From Natronohydrobacter sp. (lineage in GTDB: Bacteria > Pseudomonadota > Alphaproteobacteria > Rhodobacterales > Rhodobacteraceae): a DNA stretch of 8,343 nt. The notes below the pieces were generated by a model. It made no database searches. It was given only the letters and a program-made list of their open reading frames with translations, and had not been told where the DNA came from. The translations under genes and the position numbers were made by a program. The stretch covers positions 1 to 8,343 of the forward strand of contig SKGU01000319.1 in NCBI GenBank assembly GCA_007117255.1, written 5' to 3'. This document shows positions 1-7,024 of the stretch, one piece after another. Position 1 is the stretch's first letter, and the number at the start of each line of letters is the position of its first letter.

Positions 1-658
1 GCATGGCCATGGCCTGCGCCAGAATAGTACCTTTCCACAATTCGGGCAGGTCTGTGTCAATACGGTCCAGCCAGCCACCTTCTATGTCAGTGTCATGCCA
101 GCTTTCATACAGATAGAGCCTGATATCGGGTTGGTGTGTCCTTGCGAAAGCGGCCCATAGCCCCGCATGGCGGCCAGAGGCGTGCCAGCGGATAGCGTCT
201 TTCAGATCGACCATTTCCGTCATGACAAGCGCATCATACTCTGCGCTTTCAAGCGCCTCATGAGCAGGACGATAAGCAGGCGGGGAGTTCATCTCGGCAT
301 AGCCATTGATCCGCAAGTCCGGGTCCCAATGCTCGCGCAGGCTGGTTCCCCAGCCTAGCTGGCTGTGATAGCTGGCCTCCTGAAACCCGGCAGCCTGTGC
401 GAGTTGTTGCGTGAATGCCGGGATGTTTGGGCCGACGAGGCTATGGCCCAGATGATAGACCGCCATTCCCCGTTGCGGAGGTGGAAGCGGCGTCTGGTAG
501 AGAACTGCACGTTCGTCAGGCGACAGTGCAGGCGGCGTCGCGGCCGATTGCCAAAACCACAGAGCCGCCGCGACAAAGCATAGGGCTACAACGGTGACGC
601 TAGCGCTCATCCATCGTGCGGGCAATTTGATCGCGAGTTCTTTTAACAGTCGTGGCAT
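1..658 (-). CDS. Membrane-anchored SGNH-hydrolase-like protein, C-terminus outside window
   Basis: An open frame of 219 codons starts at the ATG at 658-656 and is still open at position 1, so the C-terminus is missing. The first in-frame stop upstream is TGA at 718-716 and no other start lies between, so ATG 658 is chosen although no clear Shine-Dalgarno precedes it. Residues 1-17 are basic and residues 18-37 are hydrophobic (ASVTVVALCFVAAALWF), which suggests an inner-membrane signal anchor with a periplasmic domain. A YHLGHSLVG motif near residues 66-74 resembles the nucleophile block of SGNH/GDSL-type esterases. A later segment, YDALVMTEMVDL, and then PDIRLYLYESWHD resemble the middle strands of that fold. 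The expected C-terminal Asp-x-x-His block would lie outside the window, so catalysis cannot be confirmed. It follows a glycosyltransferase gene on the same strand after 87 bp, which fits a polysaccharide-modifying (for example acyl-removing) enzyme. The fold assignment is inference from motifs; the substrate is unknown. Confidence 0.6.
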   Translation of the reverse strand, partial: MPRLLKELAIKLPARWMSASVTVVALCFVAAALWFWQSAATPPALSPDERAVLYQTPLPPPQRGMAVYHLGHSLVGPNIPAFTQQLAQAAGFQEASYHSQLGWGTSLREHWDPDLRINGYAEMNSPPAYRPAHEALESAEYDALVMTEMVDLKDAIRWHASGRHAGLWAAFARTHQPDIRLYLYESWHDTDIEGGWLDRIDTDLPELWKGTILAQAMAM

Positions 659-741
659 CGTGTGAACATGTGTCTGGGTAGAAGGGAATGCACAGGGCTT
701 TTGCGCAGGTTCTGGTCAATTTCATGAGATCACTTGTTGAA

Positions 742-776
742 CGCCTTAAGTTGGCGGCCTGCGCAACCTTAAGGCG
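742..776 (-). terminator. Hairpin over the glycosyltransferase stop codon
   Basis: CGCCTTAAG (742-750) and CTTAAGGCG (768-776) are perfect 9-bp inverted repeats. The stem extends inward by TTG/CAA (751-753 with 764-766) past a single bulged base at 767, leaving a 10-base loop. The TAA stop of the glycosyltransferase (748-746) lies in the 3' arm of the minus-strand transcript. No run of U follows, so it may be a weak terminator, an attenuator between the two genes, or an RNA-stabilising 3' structure rather than a classical intrinsic terminator. Confidence 0.4.
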
Positions 777-1504
777 GCCATGATCTCGATAGGCAATATG
801 CGTATGCATTGGAGATAGCGCAGCGCTAGTCGGCGTGGGTCAAGCATCATGCGCCAGACCCATTCCAGCGCGAAGGTCCGCACAATTCTGGGCGCGCGGG
901 TTTGACGACCCGCCAAGAAGTCCAGGCCCGCGCCAATTGATATAAAGCCCATCGCAGGTGCGCGGGCGCGTCCGAATGCGGCGAAGCGTTCTTGTTTCGG
1001 GGCACCCAATGCCACGAAACACAAACCCGCCCCAGAGCCAACGATTTCATCAAGCAGGTGCATGGCGGCGATGCCTGTCGGGTCAAATCCCATAGGTGGC
1101 GCAATCCGTATGGCAACGTCCAATCCGGGATGTCGTTTTTGCAATTCTGCTGCGGCGATTTCAAGCACCGCTGCATCGCTGCCAAAAAATGCAATCGGTA
1201 TGTTCATTTGCGCCGCGAGTTTGGCCACAGGTTCGATCAGGTCAGAGCCGGGAATCAGCTCGACCGGGCGTTTCGCCAAATGCGAGAGCCACACAATCGG
1301 GTTGCCATCGGCAACAATCAGGTCGTGCTGCGCATAGGCTTTGCGAAATGCCTTGTCATTGCGTAGTTTCACAAGATGGTCGAGGTTTATCGTGGCAAGC
1401 GCAAAACCTCTGCGCGTTGAAAACCGCTTGCGCAACTCGGAATTCAGTGCATCCCAAGTCGGAACATTCACCACGATTTCCGTGTGCCCAAAGGCAAATT
1501 GCAT
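746..1504 (-). CDS. WecG/TagA/CpsF family (GT26) glycosyltransferase
   Basis: The 252-residue product belongs to the GT26 family, which transfers N-acetylmannosamine-type sugars from UDP-sugars onto membrane polyprenyl-linked intermediates in synthesis of teichoic acid linkage units, enterobacterial common antigen and exopolysaccharides. Visible family signatures in order are TINLDH (38-43), VADGNP (64-69), IPGSDL (84-89), FFGS (106-109), PPMGFDP (136-142), GAPKQE (167-172), and GAGLDFLAG (191-199) followed by RAP (203-205). Thr38, Asn40 and Asp66 match the substrate and catalytic positions described for TagA. The basic, aromatic tail (residues 210-248, EWVWRMMLDPRR and beyond) matches the C-terminal appendage used for membrane association. 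I chose ATG 1504 because AGAAGG lies 7-8 bases upstream and family homology begins there. A GTG at 1603 would add 33 residues with no recognisable homology and lacks a ribosome-binding site. The exact sugar and polymer cannot be read from the sequence. The next gene downstream is an SGNH-like protein, probably co-transcribed. Confidence 0.93.
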   Translation of the reverse strand: MQFAFGHTEIVVNVPTWDALNSELRKRFSTRRGFALATINLDHLVKLRNDKAFRKAYAQHDLIVADGNPIVWLSHLAKRPVELIPGSDLIEPVAKLAAQMNIPIAFFGSDAAVLEIAAAELQKRHPGLDVAIRIAPPMGFDPTGIAAMHLLDEIVGSGAGLCFVALGAPKQERFAAFGRARAPAMGFISIGAGLDFLAGRQTRAPRIVRTFALEWVWRMMLDPRRLALRYLQCIRILPIEIMAALRLRRPPT

Positions 1505-1714
1505 TTCTTGCCCTTCTTGTGGTTCCACCGCAGTAGCTTCTGATTGCAACACGACTGACCTCTCACGCGCACGACCTGTGATGTTGGTTTCGTAATTCAA
1601 CACAAAGGCAAGAATGAGGCCATCTGGCCTGAAAGATATGGCTTTTCACAACTATGTTCTTGCGGTTAATCTTGAACGTAATTTATTTTTGAACTTGTCG
1701 TTGGGAACCTGAAC
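1505..1714. promoter_or_regulatory. Divergent spacer between glycosyltransferase and peroxidase genes
   Basis: This 210-bp stretch (111 bp if the glycosyltransferase began at GTG 1603) must hold the promoters for both divergent genes. Positions 1640-1700 are AT-rich compared with the flanking coding DNA. The hexamer TTGAAC occurs twice, at 1672-1677 and 1689-1694, 17 bp start to start, which could be a regulator half-site pair or a coincidence. I could not assign convincing -35/-10 boxes for either direction. The peroxidase start has only a weak Shine-Dalgarno (GGGA at about 1703-1706). Confidence 0.35.
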
Positions 1715-3361
1715 ATGCGCCCAATACGCAGTAGTCTGATCTTTATTGCCTTTTCAATCTCAGCGCTTGGCACTGCACAGCCTCAAACACTGAATGACGG
1801 TTTCGCCGCGATGGAGCAAGGCGACTTCTTCACAGCGTTCTCGGCATTGCGCCAACTAGAACGCGCAGGTGATCCGCAGGCTACGCGCATGTTGAATGAA
1901 ATTTTCTTGTCGCCCGGCTCACAGCCAACCGCTGTTGCGATGCCAGAGCGTAGCGCCCCCGTCCAGCCCGCCAACACGAATGTGCGTGCGCCGGTTCACT
2001 TTGCGCCGGAACGATCACTGCGACCGCAAGCGCGACTTCAAACTGTTGCGCTGGCGGTCCCACCCCGATCATCGACAGAGCCGATACGGCATGACCTGCC
2101 GCGCCCACTTGGGGATGCATCTTTCCGTGCCCTAGATGAACAACTGGCCGAAATCGGGCATTTGTTGTTTTTCGATCCTATCTTGTCTGGCAACAAGGAT
2201 ATTTCCTGTGCGGTTTGTCACCATCCGCGACTTGCTTCTGGCGATGGGGTTTCGCTTGGGCTTGGCACTGGCGCAAGTGGGCTGGGGCAGGACCGCCGAC
2301 CAGATGGAGAGCGCGCCGCATCGCGCCGCATCCCGCGTAACGCGCCGCCTTTGTGGAACTTGGGGGCGCATGACATCCGAACGCTCTTTCACGATGGCCG
2401 CGTAGAGGGTGATCCAGACGACCCCAGCGCGCGCCTGACCCCGCATGGCCCGCTGGATTACATGGAACTCCACTCTTTACTGGCGGTCCAGGCCCTGTTT
2501 CCCGTGCTGTCACATGAAGAGATGGCGGGACGCCCTGGTGAGAATCCGGTCGCCGATGCTGTGCATGAACATCGTCTTCATGGCGATGATGGTGCGTGGG
2601 CGATTCTGGCAAAACGTGTTGATGCGATACCGGCCTACCGTGCAGCATTAGCTGCGTGGCGCGGGCAGGACAGACCAGTTCAGATGGAAGACATCGCAAA
2701 CGCAATCGCCGCTTTCATTGAAGCAGAGTTTCGGGCTGATCAGACGCCGTTCGATCAGTATTTGCGTGAAGTCGCCGCGATATCATCCCAGGCAGGCGAG
2801 GGAATGCGTTTGTTCTATGGCAAGGCAAATTGCGCATCGTGCCACTCTGGCACACTGCTGAGCGATCAGAACTTCCATGCGATGGGACAGCCCCCGATTG
2901 GTCCGGGCAAGGAAAAGGTCGATGATGGATACACGCGCGATATCGGTCGCGCGGCAGTGACCCTGGACGAAGCCGATAATTTTGCATTCCGAACCCCGAT
3001 GCTGCGCAATGTCATGCAGTCTGGGCCATGGGGGCATGCCGGTGCGTTTTCGGACATTCGCGCCTTTCTTCGACACCATCTCGATCCTGTTGCCGGATTG
3101 GTCACTTATGAACCACAGGCGATCTTGCCCGCGCTCGAAACCGAAAATGATGACTATGCCGCCGCGCAGAATGCTAAACTGTTGGCATATATTTCACGCG
3201 CTGCTGCCCGATCCATGGCGCAGCGCCCGCTTGTAGTGTTGCAGGATGATGAAATCGACCTGTTGGTTGCATTCCTGGAGGCGCTGACTGACCCAATCGC
3301 TCTTGAAGGCAAACGAGGTATCCCCGCTGCCGTCCCGAGTGGCCTGCCTATTGAACGCTGA
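1715..3361 (+). CDS. Exported di-haem cytochrome c peroxidase (MauG/CcpA superfamily) with N-terminal Sel1-like segment
   Basis: The 548-residue protein starts with a signal peptide (residues 1 to about 21, cleavage near GTA/QPQ), so it should act in the periplasm. Residues 24-64 (GDFFTAFSALRQLERAGDPQATRML) resemble one Sel1/TPR-type repeat. Residues 65-130 are a Pro/Ala/Arg-rich linker. The catalytic region begins at LFFDPILSGNKDISC and carries two c-type haem sites, CAVCH (165-169) and CASCH (373-377). Other family landmarks are the NAPPLWN segment (209-215), FHDGR (225-229), LFPVLSHEEM (261-270), FRTPMLRNV (425-433), GPWGHAGAF (437-445) and the C-terminal LVAFLEALTDP. Family members reduce hydrogen peroxide with electrons from small cytochromes or copper proteins, or, like MauG, oxidise a protein substrate. 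Length is greater than a typical bacterial peroxidase (about 320-350 residues) because of the N-terminal extension and internal insertions. FHDGR has His where the classical enzymes have the inter-haem Trp (FWDGR). No partner gene is adjacent, so the electron donor and substrate are unknown. Confidence 0.9.
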   Translation: MRPIRSSLIFIAFSISALGTAQPQTLNDGFAAMEQGDFFTAFSALRQLERAGDPQATRMLNEIFLSPGSQPTAVAMPERSAPVQPANTNVRAPVHFAPERSLRPQARLQTVALAVPPRSSTEPIRHDLPRPLGDASFRALDEQLAEIGHLLFFDPILSGNKDISCAVCHHPRLASGDGVSLGLGTGASGLGQDRRPDGERAASRRIPRNAPPLWNLGAHDIRTLFHDGRVEGDPDDPSARLTPHGPLDYMELHSLLAVQALFPVLSHEEMAGRPGENPVADAVHEHRLHGDDGAWAILAKRVDAIPAYRAALAAWRGQDRPVQMEDIANAIAAFIEAEFRADQTPFDQYLREVAAISSQAGEGMRLFYGKANCASCHSGTLLSDQNFHAMGQPPIGPGKEKVDDGYTRDIGRAAVTLDEADNFAFRTPMLRNVMQSGPWGHAGAFSDIRAFLRHHLDPVAGLVTYEPQAILPALETENDDYAAAQNAKLLAYISRAAARSMAQRPLVVLQDDEIDLLVAFLEALTDPIALEGKRGIPAAVPSGLPIER

Positions 3362-3391
3362 CAACCCGACATTTACGCGTTCCTAACCAAT

Positions 3392-3422
3392 GCATCCCGC
3401 AGTTAGTTAAACTGCGGGATGC
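3392..3422. terminator. Shared 3' hairpin between convergent peroxidase and carB genes
   Basis: GCATCCCGCAGTT (3392-3404) and AACTGCGGGATGC (3410-3422) form a perfect 13-bp stem with a 5-base loop, AGTTA. The carB stop codon (3409-3407) lies in the loop, so one arm is carB coding sequence. It lies 30 bp after the peroxidase stop, between two convergent genes. This is the right place for a bidirectional terminator. Neither strand shows a long T tract after the stem (TGTAGTG on plus, ATTGGTT on minus), so Rho may contribute or the structure may mainly protect 3' ends. Confidence 0.65.
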
Positions 3423-6400
3423 TGTAGTGCGCGCACACCGATTTCACCTTCTTCGCGTGCCTTGATTGCCATGACTGCCGCATGACTGCCGGCCGCTGTG
3501 GTATAATAGGGGATTTTGTCATAAAGTGCGACCGAGCGGATTTCGCGGCTGTCTTCGATAGCCTGCGCGCCTTCGGTTGTATTGAGTACCATGACAATTT
3601 CGCCTGACTTTAGCGCATCGACGATGTTGGGGCGGCCTTCATAGACCTTATTGATCACTTCGCAGGCGACGCCTTGTGTCTGCAGCCAGTCGGATGTGCC
3701 GCGCGTGGCAACGATCTCGAAGCCAAGATCAGTCAGCGTTTGCGCAGCCTCGACCATCAGCGGTCCCTTGTCGTAATCCTTGATCGACAAGAACACCTTG
3801 CCGCCTTCTGGCAATGTCACACCTGCCCCAAGCTGTGCTTTGTAGAATGCGCGCGCGAAGTTGCGTGCCCACCCCATGACTTCGCCAGTGGAACGCATTT
3901 CCGGCCCCAGAAGTGTGTCGACACCAGGGAACCGTGCGAAGGGCAGAACGGCCTCTTTGACCGAGAACCACGGCGTTTGCGGGTCGGCCAACGTCATGGG
4001 GTCGCCTAATGGCATCGGCTCTGTTGGCGCGACATCAGGTGTGATGGGCGCGCGCAGCGGGAAATTCGAAAGTTTCTCGCCCGCCATCAGCCGCGCGGCG
4101 ATGGATGCAATCGCGCTGTCAGTGGCCTTGGCCACGAAAGGCACTGTACGCGAGGCACGCGGGTTGACCTCGAGCACATAAATCTCGCCATCTTTGATGG
4201 CGAATTGCACGTTCATCAATCCCACCACGTTCAGCCCGCGCGCCATTGCTTCGGTCTGTGTGCGCAATTCGGCAATCGTTGCAGCATCCAGCGAATAAGG
4301 GGGTAATGAGCAGGCGCTGTCACCGGAATGGACGCCCGCTTCCTCGATATGCTGCATGATACCTGCGACATGGACATTCTCACCGTCGCACAGCGCATCC
4401 ACATCAACCTCGACTGCGCCTACGAGATAGCTGTCCAGCAGCACCGGGTTCTTGCCAGAAACGACCACGGCTTCGCGGATATAGCGTTCCAGATGGGCAT
4501 CATCGCGAACGATTTCCATAGCGCGCCCACCCAGCACATACGACGGGCGGATCACCAGGGGGTAGCCCACTTTCGCTGCAATCTCAAAAGCTTGGTCGCG
4601 CGAGGAGGCAATTCCGTTGATCGGCTGGCGCAGGCCCAGATCGTTCAGCAGTGCCTGAAAACGCTCGCGGTCTTCGGCAAGGTCAATCGCATCTGGCGAA
4701 GTCCCAAGGATAGGGATACCTTCATCCTGCAGCGCATTGGCCAGCTTCAGCGGTGTCTGCCCACCGAATTGCACGATCACCCCATGCAACGTGCCGTTTT
4801 CCTGCTCAACACGCAGTATTTCAAGCACATGCTCAAGTGTCAGCGGCTCGAAATACAGACGGTCGGAGGTGTCGTAATCGGTCGAGACAGTCTCTGGGTT
4901 GCAGTTGATCATGATTGTCTCATAACCAACATCGGTCAGCGCGAAGCAGGCGTGGCAGCAGCAGTAATCGAATTCGATCCCCTGCCCGATCCGGTTGGGA
5001 CCACCGCCCAGAATGACAACTTTCTTGCGGTCGGATGGGCGTGCCTCGCATTCCGCCTCGCCCATCACGGGCGACTCGTAAGTCGAATACATGTAAGGGG
5101 TCTGCGCCTCGAATTCCGCAGCGCATGTGTCTATGCGTTTGAATACGGCATTCACGCCAAGATTACGGCGCGCGCGACGGACCTGATCTTCGTCGCGCCC
5201 CGTCAATGTGGCCAGCCGTGCATCGGTGAAGCCAAGCATTTTCAATTTGCGCAGATCATCGGGATTGACTGGCAGACCGTCGCGCCGGATTTCGGCTTCA
5301 GCATCAATAATTTCACGAATACGCGCCAGAAACCACGGATCAAACGCCGTTGCCGCTTGAATTTCATCATCTGACAAACCTTCGCGCATGGCCTGTGCGA
5401 TCAGGCGTAGCCGGTCTGGGGTCTGAGCGCTGATCGCCTTGATGACGGCAGCCTTATCGGGGGCGCCGGGAATGGCGATCTCGTCAAAGCCTGTCAGCCC
5501 GGTTTCCATCGAAGCCAGCGCTTTTTGCATGGATTCGTGGAACGTGCGGCCAATTGCCATCGCCTCGCCCACTGATTTCATCGCTGTGGTCAGTTCGGGC
5601 TTTGAGCCTGGGAATTTTTCGAATGCGAAACGGGGTATCTTGGTCACAACATAGTCGATCGTCGGCTCGAAAGAGGCGGGCGTGACTTTGGTGATGTCGT
5701 TGTCCAACTCGTCCAGCGTATAGCCCACAGCGAGCTTGGCCGCGATCTTGGCAATCGGAAAGCCGGTCGCCTTGGACGCTAGCGCGGATGAGCGCGACAC
5801 GCGCGGGTTCATTTCGATCACCACCATGCGCCCGTCAGCTGGGTTGATCGCCCATTGCACGTTCGATCCGCCGGTTTCTACACCGATTTCGCGCAGAACG
5901 GCAATCGAGCCATTGCGCATGATCTGATATTCCTTGTCGGTCAGGGTCAGCGCGGGGGCAACGGTAATCGAATCGCCCGTATGTACGCCCATCGGGTCCA
6001 CGTTCTCGATGGCGCAGACGATGATCGCATTGTCCGCGCGGTCGCGGACAACTTCCATCTCGTATTCTTTCCACCCCAGAAGCGACTCATCGACCAATAT
6101 CTGCGCGACAGGCGATGCGTCGAGGCCAGAGCGGCAGATACGTTCATAGTCGTCGCGATTGTAGGCCACGCCACCGCCGGTCCCGCCCAGCGTAAATGCA
6201 GGACGAATGATCGCAGGCAGCCCGACAAATTCTATGGCGTCCATCGCGGCGGAAACACCCCGGTTGATGTCATAACGACCATCTTCCATTTTTGGCGCGG
6301 CGATGATCGTGGCCTTGGGGTTCTCCAGTCCGATCCGGTCCATGGCTTCGCGGAACAGCTTGCGATCTTCAGCCATTTCAATGGCTTCACGGTTAGCACC

Positions 6401-6748
6401 GATCAGTTCGACGCCGAATTTTTCCAGCACTCCCATATCGGCCAGGGCAAGCGAGGTGTTCAGACCGGTTTGTCCGCCCATCGTGGGCAAAAGCGCGTCA
6501 GGGCGTTCTTTCTCGATGATCTTTGCCACGATTTCTGGCGTGATCGGTTCGATATATGTCGCATCGGCCAGGCCAGGGTCAGTCATGATGGTCGCGGGAT
6601 TAGAATTGACCAGGATCACCCGGTATCCTTCTTCGCGCAGTGCCTTACAGGCCTGAGCGCCTGAATAATCGAATTCACAGGCCTGCCCGATGACGATGGG
6701 ACCGGCCCCGATGATCATTATAGACTGGATATCGGTTCTTTTCGGCAT
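3407..6748 (-). CDS. carB: Carbamoyl-phosphate synthase large subunit
   Basis: The 1113-residue product is CarB. Together with the glutaminase subunit CarA it makes carbamoyl phosphate from glutamine-derived ammonia, bicarbonate and two ATP, feeding arginine and pyrimidine synthesis in the cytoplasm. The two homologous synthetase halves are clear. The first has GAGPIVIGQACEFDYSG (14-30), TMGGQTGLN (89-97) and EMNPRVSRSSALASKATG (322-339). An oligomerisation region follows at about 410-560. The second half has GGGPNRIGQGIEFDYCC (590-606), FGGQTPLKL (671-679) and EVNPRASRTVPFVAKATD (870-887). The methylglyoxal-synthase-like allosteric domain spans about 990-1100 (VLNTTEG at 1063-1069). It is about 40 residues longer than the E. 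coli protein, from short insertions near 158-172 and 908-932 of a kind I associate with alphaproteobacteria. AGAGG at 6759-6755 lies 6 bases before the ATG. carA is not adjacent here, so carB appears to be its own transcription unit. I see no frameshift. Confidence 0.98.
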   Translation of the reverse strand: MPKRTDIQSIMIIGAGPIVIGQACEFDYSGAQACKALREEGYRVILVNSNPATIMTDPGLADATYIEPITPEIVAKIIEKERPDALLPTMGGQTGLNTSLALADMGVLEKFGVELIGANREAIEMAEDRKLFREAMDRIGLENPKATIIAAPKMEDGRYDINRGVSAAMDAIEFVGLPAIIRPAFTLGGTGGGVAYNRDDYERICRSGLDASPVAQILVDESLLGWKEYEMEVVRDRADNAIIVCAIENVDPMGVHTGDSITVAPALTLTDKEYQIMRNGSIAVLREIGVETGGSNVQWAINPADGRMVVIEMNPRVSRSSALASKATGFPIAKIAAKLAVGYTLDELDNDITKVTPASFEPTIDYVVTKIPRFAFEKFPGSKPELTTAMKSVGEAMAIGRTFHESMQKALASMETGLTGFDEIAIPGAPDKAAVIKAISAQTPDRLRLIAQAMREGLSDDEIQAATAFDPWFLARIREIIDAEAEIRRDGLPVNPDDLRKLKMLGFTDARLATLTGRDEDQVRRARRNLGVNAVFKRIDTCAAEFEAQTPYMYSTYESPVMGEAECEARPSDRKKVVILGGGPNRIGQGIEFDYCCCHACFALTDVGYETIMINCNPETVSTDYDTSDRLYFEPLTLEHVLEILRVEQENGTLHGVIVQFGGQTPLKLANALQDEGIPILGTSPDAIDLAEDRERFQALLNDLGLRQPINGIASSRDQAFEIAAKVGYPLVIRPSYVLGGRAMEIVRDDAHLERYIREAVVVSGKNPVLLDSYLVGAVEVDVDALCDGENVHVAGIMQHIEEAGVHSGDSACSLPPYSLDAATIAELRTQTEAMARGLNVVGLMNVQFAIKDGEIYVLEVNPRASRTVPFVAKATDSAIASIAARLMAGEKLSNFPLRAPITPDVAPTEPMPLGDPMTLADPQTPWFSVKEAVLPFARFPGVDTLLGPEMRSTGEVMGWARNFARAFYKAQLGAGVTLPEGGKVFLSIKDYDKGPLMVEAAQTLTDLGFEIVATRGTSDWLQTQGVACEVINKVYEGRPNIVDALKSGEIVMVLNTTEGAQAIEDSREIRSVALYDKIPYYTTAAGSHAAVMAIKAREEGEIGVRALQHPAV

Positions 6749-6754
6749 GACGGA

Positions 6755-6759
6755 CCTCT
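6755..6759 (-). promoter_or_regulatory. carB ribosome-binding site
   Basis: On the minus strand AGAGG stands 6 bases before the carB ATG (6748-6746). It matches the anti-Shine-Dalgarno sequence and fixes this start over any internal Met codon. Confidence 0.7.
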
Positions 6760-6780
6760 GTATTGACCTGCGCGCGCCTT

Positions 6781-6808
6781 CGCACGGGTACCTCTAAGCA
6801 CCCGCGCA
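6781..6808 (-). promoter_or_regulatory. Hairpin in the carB 5' leader
   Basis: In the minus-strand transcript TGCGCGGGT (6808-6800) can pair with ACCCGTGCG (6789-6781) over 9 bp, including two G-U pairs, closing a 10-base loop. It lies between the putative carB promoter and the ribosome-binding site. A role in expression is inference; no U tract follows, so it is not an obvious attenuator. Confidence 0.35.
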
Positions 6809-6818
6809 AATTGGGCGC

Positions 6819-6846
6819 GTTATAGTCGAGCACTAGCCCGACGCAA
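6819..6846 (-). promoter_or_regulatory. Putative sigma-70-type promoter of carB
   Basis: On the minus strand TTGCGT (6846-6841) and TATAAC (6824-6819) are separated by 16 bp. They match the TTGACA and TATAAT consensus at 4 and 5 positions respectively. Transcription would begin near 6812, giving a leader of about 64 bases before the carB ATG. Confidence 0.5.
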
Positions 6847-6888
6847 GGGCTGATCCAGCCAATGACATATGGATTGCGCAACCTTAAA

Positions 6889-6917
6889 TTGTTTCTTTAC
6901 CTAGTTTGGCGTAATCT
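6889..6917 (+). promoter_or_regulatory. Weak candidate promoter for the sensor kinase
   Basis: TTGTTT (6889-6894) and TAATCT (6912-6917) are 17 bp apart on the plus strand in an AT-rich patch upstream of the kinase gene. The -10 match is poor (3 of 6), so this is only a candidate. The rest of the 276-bp spacer between carB and the kinase (6749-7024) shows no further feature that I can support. Confidence 0.25.
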
Positions 6918-7024
6918 GAGATACGCAGCCTGTGTATCACGAGTATCGATCAACCATCCGTTGGGTCGCGCCGGATAGGAAAGGACAGGGCAGCAGGTCG
7001 CATGCCCGAGCTTGGGAAGATAAG

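Noticed and set aside
600..809. Minus-strand frame of 69 codons between the glycosyltransferase and the SGNH-like gene, with an internal ATG at 725
   Set aside because: It overlaps the ends of both well-supported genes out of frame, has no recognisable domain and no strong ribosome-binding site.
992..1595. Several plus-strand open frames opposite the glycosyltransferase gene
   Set aside because: They are antisense shadows of a gene with clear GT26 motifs; none shows a domain of its own.
1654..1692. A 12-codon ATG frame in the spacer before the peroxidase
   Set aside because: It is too short, has no ribosome-binding site and no leader-peptide signature such as runs of one amino acid.
2178..2705. 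Minus-strand frame of 175 codons inside the peroxidase gene
   Set aside because: It is opposite an intact di-haem peroxidase reading frame, has an Arg/His/Pro-rich composition typical of antisense translation and no family resemblance.
4328..5374. Long plus-strand open frame (348 codons) antisense to carB
   Set aside because: It lies entirely within carB, which is a certain gene, shows no recognisable domain, and is in the antisense frame that commonly stays open opposite GC-rich coding DNA. The open frame at 5855-6664 is in the same register and has the same explanation.
6875..6887. A 13-base sequence, TGCGCAACCTTAA, that also occurs at 760-772
   Set aside because: About one match of this length is expected by chance in a window of this size when both strands are counted, and the flanks do not match.
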